Assembly (NCBI RefSeq): GCF_963675305.1
Contig: NZ_OY776147.1
Location: forward strand, 3,405,819 to 3,469,818
Direction: 5' to 3'
Origin: an uncultured Hyphomonas sp.
GTDB taxonomy: Bacteria > Pseudomonadota > Alphaproteobacteria > Caulobacterales > Hyphomonadaceae
DNA length: 64,000 bases
The notes under the pieces are model-generated. The model saw only the letters and a program-made list of their open reading frames with translations. It ran no database searches and was not told the DNA's origin. This document shows, in pieces, positions 58,991 to 64,000 of the stretch. Numbering within the stretch: position 1 is the first letter of the stretch; each line of letters opens with the position of its first letter. The translations under genes were made by a program, and so were the position numbers.

Positions 58991-60094
58991 ATGGCCGACA
59001 CACAGCACCCCGCACCGGCAAAGACCGGCATCACCGAGGAAGGCTATCTGACCGATAGCTGGTATCTCGCCGCGCCCTCGGCCGAGCTGAAGGCAGGCAA
59101 GCAGCACCGCATCATGGTCCTCGGCGAGCCGGTCGTGGTGGGCCGCACCCCGGCGGGTGAGCCGTTCGCGCTGCGAGATATCTGCCCGCACCGGCTTGTG
59201 CCGCTGTCAGCGGGCCAGCAGCTGGAGACCGATGGCGAATGGGCGCTGCAATGCCCCTATCATGGCTGGCGGTTCGGGGCAGGGGACGGCGTCTGCAAGA
59301 TGATGCCGAGCCTGACCGAAGACAGCCCCTACGATCCATCGAAAGTGAAAGTGCGCCGCTATCCGGTGCATGAGGCGAACGGGGCGGTGTATCTCTACGT
59401 GTCCCACAATCCGCGGTCCGAGGACGCGCCGGCCGTGCCGCCGCCGGATTTCGGGCCGCTGCCGGCGAAACCGAAATTCATCATCCATGACGTGTTCAAC
59501 GCGCATATGGATGACGCCGTCGTCGGCCTGATGGACCCGGCCCATGTGCCCTTCGTGCATAATCAGTGGTGGTGGCGTCCGCCGTCTGCCGGCCTGAAGC
59601 TGAAAGAGAAGCCCTTCGTGCCGACCGAGCGTGGCTGGGCCATCGACCGGCACGCGCCGTCTTCGAACTCGAAACTCTACCGCTGGATTTTCGGCGGCGA
59701 TGTGCAGACCGAGATCCGCTTCCAGCTGCCGGGTTATCGCTGGGAGATTGTCTCCAACGATACCGCGCGCCTGCTGACGCTGACCTGCCTGACGCCGGAA
59801 GCCCCGAAGAAGACGCGCATCACCCAATTCACCTGGTGGACGGGCGCGCCGCTCCTGAACCTCGCCATTCCGATTGCGAAACCTGCGGGCCGCAAATTCC
59901 TCGACCAGGACGGCACCATGGTGAACCTCCAGAACGAAGGCATGGCGCATCAGAAGGCGATGCTCTGGATCGACGACATCGACGTGCAGGCCAAATGGTA
60001 CCAGCGCCTGAAGCGCGAATGGACAGAAGCGCGCACCGAAGCGCGCGACTTCAAAAACCCGATCGAACCGCGCACACTCCGCTGGATGAGCTGA
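58991..60094 (+). CDS. Rieske aromatic-ring-hydroxylating-type oxygenase
   Basis: A 367-residue Rieske nonheme iron oxygenase alpha-type subunit. The 2Fe-2S ligands are C65, H67 (CPHR) and C88, H91 (CPYHGW). The mononuclear iron His pair is H185 and H190 in DPAHVPFVHNQWWW. It resembles vanillate O-demethylase or ketosteroid-hydroxylase-type enzymes. No reductase or ferredoxin gene is adjacent, so its electron partner lies elsewhere. AAGGGG precedes the ATG. The SDR-DoxX gene follows after 28 bases and may be in the same operon. Confidence 0.87.
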   Translation: MADTQHPAPAKTGITEEGYLTDSWYLAAPSAELKAGKQHRIMVLGEPVVVGRTPAGEPFALRDICPHRLVPLSAGQQLETDGEWALQCPYHGWRFGAGDGVCKMMPSLTEDSPYDPSKVKVRRYPVHEANGAVYLYVSHNPRSEDAPAVPPPDFGPLPAKPKFIIHDVFNAHMDDAVVGLMDPAHVPFVHNQWWWRPPSAGLKLKEKPFVPTERGWAIDRHAPSSNSKLYRWIFGGDVQTEIRFQLPGYRWEIVSNDTARLLTLTCLTPEAPKKTRITQFTWWTGAPLLNLAIPIAKPAGRKFLDQDGTMVNLQNEGMAHQKAMLWIDDIDVQAKWYQRLKREWTEARTEARDFKNPIEPRTLRWMS

Positions 60095-60122
60095 GGCGCC
60101 CTTCGGGGGCAGGGGGACAAAA

Positions 60123-61397
60123 TTGAAAATCCTTGTCCTTGGCGGTTACGGCCTGATCGGCCTCTCGATCACCAAAGCGCTGATCGCTGCCGGGCATGAG
60201 GTGACCGGGCTTGGCCGGTCGGTTCGCAAGGGCGAAGCCGCGGCGCCGGGTGTGACCTGGATCGGGCGGGACCTGTCCTATATGACAGAGGCAGAAGACT
60301 GGACCCATGTCCTGACGGGCATCGACGTGGTCGTGAATGCGGCAGGCGTGCTGCAGGACGGTATGAACGACCGGGTCATGGCCGTACAGCGCGATGCGGT
60401 GCGGGCCCTGGCCACCGCCTGCAAACCGGCCGGTGTCCGTCAGATCATCCAGATTTCCGCGCCGGGCGTCTCAGAAAGTTCGGATACTGTGTTTTACCGC
60501 TCCAAGGCCGAAGGCGATGCCGCCGTAAAGGCAGCCGGTATCGACTGGGTCATTTTCCGCCCCGGTCTTGTCCTGTCGCCTCAGGCCTATGGCGGCACAA
60601 GCCTGCTGCGCCAGCTGGCCGCCGTGCCACTGGTCCAGCCCGTCATGCTGGCAGATGCGGACATCCGCACCGTACATGTGGACGATGTTGCCGCCGCTGT
60701 CGTGCGCGCGGTGGAAGAGCGTCTCACCGGCACCGATGCAGATCTCCTGTCGTCCGAGCCCACACGCCTTGAAGACTTGATCCTCGCGATCCGGGCCTGG
60801 CTGGGCTTCGCGCCGCCGAAAGCCGTGATCCGTGCACCGCTGTTTCTCGGGGCGCTCACTGCACGGCTGGGGGACCTTGCCGGCTGGCTCGGCTGGCGCC
60901 CGGCTTTACGGACAACCTCCCTGAAAGTGCTGGGGAAGGGGGTCACCGGACATGCGCAGCAATGGCCGGTGCGCAATCTCCCTGACTCGTTGTCGGCCTT
61001 GCCCTCCACAGTGCAGGAGCGGACCTATGCGCGCACAGCGCTGCTCTATCCGTTCCTGCTGATCATCCTGTCCGTATTCTGGATCGTGTCGGGTCTTGTC
61101 GGCTGGGTTCAGCAGATACCAGCCATGGCGGTTTTCGGGCCGGACTTTCCGGCGCCGCTGGCGAAAGGCTTTGTCCTCGGCGGCGCGGCGGTGGATGTCG
61201 CCATCGGCGTCGCGCTTCTCACCCGTCCGCTGACCCGCCTCGCGGCGCTGACGGCCGTGCTCATCAGCCTTGCCTATCTGGCGGGCAGTGCGATCCTGGC
61301 GCCGCATCTCTGGGCCGATCCGCTCGGGCCGATGGTGAAAGTGTTTCCGGCCATCGCCCTGTCGCTGACCGTCTGGACCCTGACGGAGGCGCGTTGA
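60123..61397 (+). CDS. SDR (NAD(P)-binding) fused to a DoxX-like membrane domain
   Basis: A 424-residue two-part protein. Residues 1 to about 285 form an atypical SDR with GGYGLIGLSITKALIAAGHEV (7-27), VVNAAGVL and YRSKAEGDAAVKAAGIDWVIFRPG. From about residue 300 four membrane helices match a DoxX-like domain (LLYPFLLIILSVFWIVSGLVG and later helices). The start is TTG, preceded by GGGGGA, giving MKILVLGG. It sits between the Rieske oxygenase gene and the DUF2269 gene, with overlap into the latter. The role may be a membrane-bound redox or quinone step, but this is inference. Confidence 0.75.
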   Translation: MKILVLGGYGLIGLSITKALIAAGHEVTGLGRSVRKGEAAAPGVTWIGRDLSYMTEAEDWTHVLTGIDVVVNAAGVLQDGMNDRVMAVQRDAVRALATACKPAGVRQIIQISAPGVSESSDTVFYRSKAEGDAAVKAAGIDWVIFRPGLVLSPQAYGGTSLLRQLAAVPLVQPVMLADADIRTVHVDDVAAAVVRAVEERLTGTDADLLSSEPTRLEDLILAIRAWLGFAPPKAVIRAPLFLGALTARLGDLAGWLGWRPALRTTSLKVLGKGVTGHAQQWPVRNLPDSLSALPSTVQERTYARTALLYPFLLIILSVFWIVSGLVGWVQQIPAMAVFGPDFPAPLAKGFVLGGAAVDVAIGVALLTRPLTRLAALTAVLISLAYLAGSAILAPHLWADPLGPMVKVFPAIALSLTVWTLTEAR

Positions 61398-61867
61398 TGG
61401 AGTGGATGCATTTCCTGCGCTGGGCGCACATTATCGGGGCGACCGTCCTGCTCGGCACCGGGGCAGGCATCGCCTTCTTCATGGTAATGGCCCATCGCAC
61501 GCGCGATGCGCGGCTGATCGCGCATACGGCCTCCATCGTGGTGATCGCAGACTGGCTGTTCACAGCGACGGCGGTCGTTGCCCAGCCCATCACCGGCTCG
61601 CTGCTCGCCATGGAGATGGGGTGGCCGCTCACGCAGGGCTGGATCGTCGCATCGCTGGCGCTCTACGTCTTCACCGGTCTCTTCTGGCTGCCGGTCGTCT
61701 GGATACAGCACAAATTGCGCGATGTCGCCCGCGAAGCGGCAGAGACGGGCGCGCCCCTGCCGGAGCGCTATTTCCGCCTCTATCGCATCTGGTTCGCCTG
61801 CGGGTTCCCGGCCTTCTTCGCCGTGCTGGCGATCCTCTGGCTGATGGTCGCCCGACCGGTCTTCTAG
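61397..61867 (+). CDS. DUF2269 family membrane protein
   Basis: A 156-residue membrane protein of DUF2269 with four membrane helices (about 8-30, 43-65, 79-100, 131-153). RWAHIIGATVLLGTGAGIAFFMV and DWLFTATAVVAQPITGSLLA are typical of the family. GGAGG lies before the ATG at 61397, which overlaps the SDR-DoxX stop in TGATG. The function is unknown. Coupling to the DoxX fusion suggests a shared membrane complex. Confidence 0.78.
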   Translation: MEWMHFLRWAHIIGATVLLGTGAGIAFFMVMAHRTRDARLIAHTASIVVIADWLFTATAVVAQPITGSLLAMEMGWPLTQGWIVASLALYVFTGLFWLPVVWIQHKLRDVAREAAETGAPLPERYFRLYRIWFACGFPAFFAVLAILWLMVARPVF

Positions 61868-61870
61868 CGC

Positions 61871-62746
61871 CTAATCAGCACCAACCGTCAGGAACACTTC
61901 GGACGCCGCCACGGTGAGGGCCGAAACGTCTGCATCCAGCGGTTCCGGGCGGGCCGCCGTCGGATAGGCTTCGCCAAGCAGGGTGAGCGCGCCGCGAATG
62001 GCCTCGGCCGCATCCGGATTCTCTGCGGTGATCGCTTCTTCTTCGGATCCGAACTGATCCTTCGCGGCGGTGTAGAAGCCGTAGCCGTCGAGGTAAGGCT
62101 CGTAGAAGTCCGACTCGGTGGAGAGACGGTACATCTTGGTCGAGCGGTCGATCATGTCGGCCACCACGCCGGTGGTGATCGCCGCCGGGCTGGAGCCGTC
62201 GTCGGGCGCCTTTTTGGATGCCGCGCGCAGGGTCGCCACGATTTTCGCGGTGCGTGCATCGATCTCTTCGACACTCTCGCCAGCGAACACGGCGGCGGAA
62301 GCCTCCAGGAACTGGTCTGTAAAGTCCGCCACGCCGCGCGCTTCGAACACGGGCTCCATGTCGAACAGGACTTCGGACACCGGGTGCGCGAACATTTCGC
62401 CAGCGGCCTCTGTCTCACCGTCGCGATAGGCATCGCGGGCAGCCAGAACATGGGCCTCCGCGACGGCGAGCGCGATATTGTAGACGACCGGATCGGTCAG
62501 CGCGGCTTCGATGGCGACACCGCCTTCGCCCTCACCGGAGGCCGCGGCCGGGGCGTTCACCGCTTCCAGCTTTGCTTCGACGTCTGCCTCAGAGGGGGCC
62601 GCATCCGGGACGGCCGTGTCGGCGGCAGGTTGTTCAGTGGGCGCGGCGTCCTTGGCGGCGGGCTCGCCACATCCGGCAAGCGCCGTCGTCGTCATGAGGG
62701 CGGCGCCGAGGCCGAGATGCGTCCAGCGTTTCTTCTTGATATCCAT
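61871..62746 (-). CDS. Lipoprotein of unknown function (291 aa)
   Basis: I do not recognise a named family. The protein begins MDIKKKRWTHLGLGAALMTTTALAGC, a lipoprotein signal with lipobox Cys near residue 26, then an Ala/Pro/Glu linker to about residue 65. The helical rest includes NIALAVAEAHVLAARDAYRDGETEAAGEMFAHPVSE, which is the kind of sequence found in heme- or metal-associated periplasmic proteins, but no ligand site is certain. The ATG at 62746 is chosen, since AAGG and the signal fit. The frame also reads on upstream only as antisense of ruvC. Confidence 0.65.
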   Translation of the reverse strand: MDIKKKRWTHLGLGAALMTTTALAGCGEPAAKDAAPTEQPAADTAVPDAAPSEADVEAKLEAVNAPAAASGEGEGGVAIEAALTDPVVYNIALAVAEAHVLAARDAYRDGETEAAGEMFAHPVSEVLFDMEPVFEARGVADFTDQFLEASAAVFAGESVEEIDARTAKIVATLRAASKKAPDDGSSPAAITTGVVADMIDRSTKMYRLSTESDFYEPYLDGYGFYTAAKDQFGSEEEAITAENPDAAEAIRGALTLLGEAYPTAARPEPLDADVSALTVAASEVFLTVGAD

Positions 62747-62920
62747 AGCCTTGCGGGGCTCCTTCCGGTCGGGGAAACAAGTCTGCGCCTGTCCTGCCCG
62801 AAATGAGAAGCATTCGCAACTGATATTCCGCTGCGTCTGCAGTCTTTCCGGGGGCAGGGGTGTGAACAAATCGGGAAAATGCAAGGTGTCATTAACCGGC
62901 ACGCCTGATAGGTTGGAGGG

Positions 62921-63424
62921 ATGAACACCACGATTCGAATCCTTGGTATCGACCCCGGCCTGCGCCATACCGGCTGGGGCGTGATCGAGCTGTCCGGCAT
63001 GCGGCTGACCCATATCGCCCATGGCGTGATCTCGGTGGACCCCAAGCAGGACATGGCCGAGCGCCTTGGCGGCATCTTCGAAGCTGTGGGCGAGCTGGCC
63101 CGCTATCACCAGCCGACTGCTGCTGGGGTAGAGGAGACGCTGGTGAACGCGAACCCGCGTTCGGCGCTGAAGCTCGGCCAGGCGCGCGGCGCGGCCATGG
63201 CGGCGCTCGCCATGGGCGGCGTTCCAGTGGCGGAGTTTGCGCCCCGCAAGATCAAGCTGGCTGTCGTCGGTACCGGCACGGCAGACAAGGAGCAGGTCAT
63301 GTTCATGGTCAAGCGCCTGCTCCCCAAGGCGGCGGACCTGAAATCGGACTCTGCCGATGCGCTGGCCTGCGCCATCTGTGCCGCGCACCATCTGCCGGCT
63401 GATATGAAGCGGGGGGCGGCATGA
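62921..63424 (+). CDS. ruvC: Crossover junction endodeoxyribonuclease RuvC
   Basis: Cuts Holliday junctions in symmetrical fashion as a dimer, with RuvAB. The 167-residue length is normal. The acidic catalytic residues D11 (GIDPGLRHTGWG), E71 (GVEETLV), D143 and D146 (KSDSADALACAI) are all present. GGAGGG precedes the ATG. It overlaps ruvA by four bases. Confidence 0.95.
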   Translation: MNTTIRILGIDPGLRHTGWGVIELSGMRLTHIAHGVISVDPKQDMAERLGGIFEAVGELARYHQPTAAGVEETLVNANPRSALKLGQARGAAMAALAMGGVPVAEFAPRKIKLAVVGTGTADKEQVMFMVKRLLPKAADLKSDSADALACAICAAHHLPADMKRGAA

Positions 63425-64000
63425 TTATCGGACGTCTTGTCGGCGAGGTCGCGGGCCTCGGCACGGATCATCTGCTCGTGGACGTCAATGGCGTCGGCTA
63501 TGTCTGCATGGCGGGCACGCGGCTGCTCTCGCGCACGCATGCGGGGGAGAAGATTACTGTCCATGTCGAAACGCGAGTGACGGAGAATTCCATCACGCTG
63601 TTTGGCTTCGGTACGGATGAAGAGCGCGCCTGGTTTGTCCGCCTGCAGGATGTGCATGGCGTGGCCGGGAAGGCGGCGATGGCGATCCTCGACGCGATCA
63701 CGCCGGCAGAGCTTATGGACGCGATCGCGCTGGGCGATGCCAAAGTTCTGGAGCGCGCCAAAGGCGTCGGCAAGAAACTGGCCGAGCGGATTGTGCATGA
63801 CCTGTCCGGCAAGCCGCCGCCGCTTGGCCGGTTCGGCAAGTTCGAAGCCGCCAGCGCCGCCGGCATGGCGAACGCGCCTGTGGCCGCTGCAACGGGTGCC
63901 CGTGGCGAGGCGATCTCCGCGCTGGTCAATCTCGGCTATACCCAATCCGATGCCGCCCGCGCTGTTGCGGGTGTCGCGAAGGATTCCGGTGACGATGTCG
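63421..64000 (+). CDS. ruvA: Holliday junction branch-migration protein RuvA (3' end cut off)
   Basis: The first 193 codons of RuvA are present; the C-terminal part of domain III lies beyond base 64000. Domain I (OB fold) is MIIGRLVGEVAGLGTDHLLVDVNGVGY and on, the HhH domain has DVHGVAGKAAMAILD and AKGVGKKLAERIVHDLSGK (about 73-137), and the flexible linker plus the RuvB-binding end GEAISALVNLGYTQSDAARAV follows. The ATGA overlap with ruvC and the order ruvC-ruvA are typical. Confidence 0.95.
   Translation, partial: MIIGRLVGEVAGLGTDHLLVDVNGVGYVCMAGTRLLSRTHAGEKITVHVETRVTENSITLFGFGTDEERAWFVRLQDVHGVAGKAAMAILDAITPAELMDAIALGDAKVLERAKGVGKKLAERIVHDLSGKPPPLGRFGKFEAASAAGMANAPVAAATGARGEAISALVNLGYTQSDAARAVAGVAKDSGDDV

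Noticed and set aside
62747..63391. Upstream extension of the lipoprotein frame opposite ruvC
   Set aside because: It is antisense of ruvC. A signal peptide begins at 62746.
1..64000. CRISPR array, insertion sequence, prophage, toxin-antitoxin or defence island
   Set aside because: I looked for regular short repeats, transposase or integrase signatures with inverted ends, and clusters of nucleases or antitoxins, and saw none. The only recombinase is the housekeeping XerD.

Overview
The window is GC-rich chromosomal DNA from an alphaproteobacterium. The best fit is the Caulobacterales/Rhodobacterales border, probably a Hyphomonadaceae-like marine or aquatic heterotroph. That rests on gene content and order: xerD beside aroK-aroB, an NDUFA9-like gene facing uppP, a RegB/SenC/RegA redox locus, phaB/phaR and bdhA for polyhydroxybutyrate, a malyl-CoA-lyase-like enzyme and a TonB receptor. 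The taxonomic call is inference; no rRNA is present. I found no insertion sequence, prophage, CRISPR array or replication origin. Most genes are ordinary housekeeping or lipid and carbon metabolism genes.

Layout. 1-12.8 kb: the 5' part of a malyl-CoA lyase-like gene, a YqaE-type peptide, xerD, membrane proteins, a DUF3604 lipoprotein, a microprotein overlapping a secreted Pro-Glu-repeat protein, the aroK-aroB-hlyC/corC run, bolA facing a J-domain gene, and glpD. 12.8-22.3 kb: tRNA-Leu(CAG) with its own promoter and terminator, the NDUFA9-like gene, uppP, then a gltD-GFA-gltB ammonium-assimilation operon. A pair of matching palindromes lies in the region before gltD. 22.3-32.6 kb: a DUF4349 lipoprotein, an exported-looking aminotransferase, then acyl-CoA and lipid genes (carboxyltransferase, SCP2, hydrolase, acyl-CoA ligase, MDR oxidoreductase) and the divergent phaB/phaR pair.

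32.6-45.3 kb: divergent ArnC-like and ArnT-like glycosyltransferases, a TonB-dependent receptor facing a secreted M20 amidohydrolase, RegA and RegB (ActR/ActS, PrrA/PrrB) with a divergent SCO/SenC gene, 3-hydroxybutyrate dehydrogenase, and a DUF350-protease-pyrF run. 45.3-58.2 kb: a PQQ quinohemoprotein dehydrogenase, a sulfotransferase, GST and YciI, a TetR regulator with a probable operator, a 37-residue membrane peptide behind a strong promoter and a palindrome, tsaD, an ECF sigma factor with a membrane partner, a Tat/lipobox serine hydrolase, a methyltransferase facing a MerR regulator, and lepA. 58.2-64 kb: a CarF/TMEM189-type lipid desaturase-like protein, a Rieske oxygenase, an SDR-DoxX fusion with a DUF2269 protein, a lipoprotein, then ruvC and the 5' part of ruvA, both cut off by the window end.

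Promoters recur in the form TTGACG (or similar), about 17 bp, then TAGGNN. At least one, before the sulfotransferase, is placed so that its transcript should be leaderless. The best leads for something new are the CarF-like desaturase, the palindrome pair before gltDB, the 37-residue peptide with its palindromic promoter, and the Tat/lipobox aminotransferase. None is proven here.
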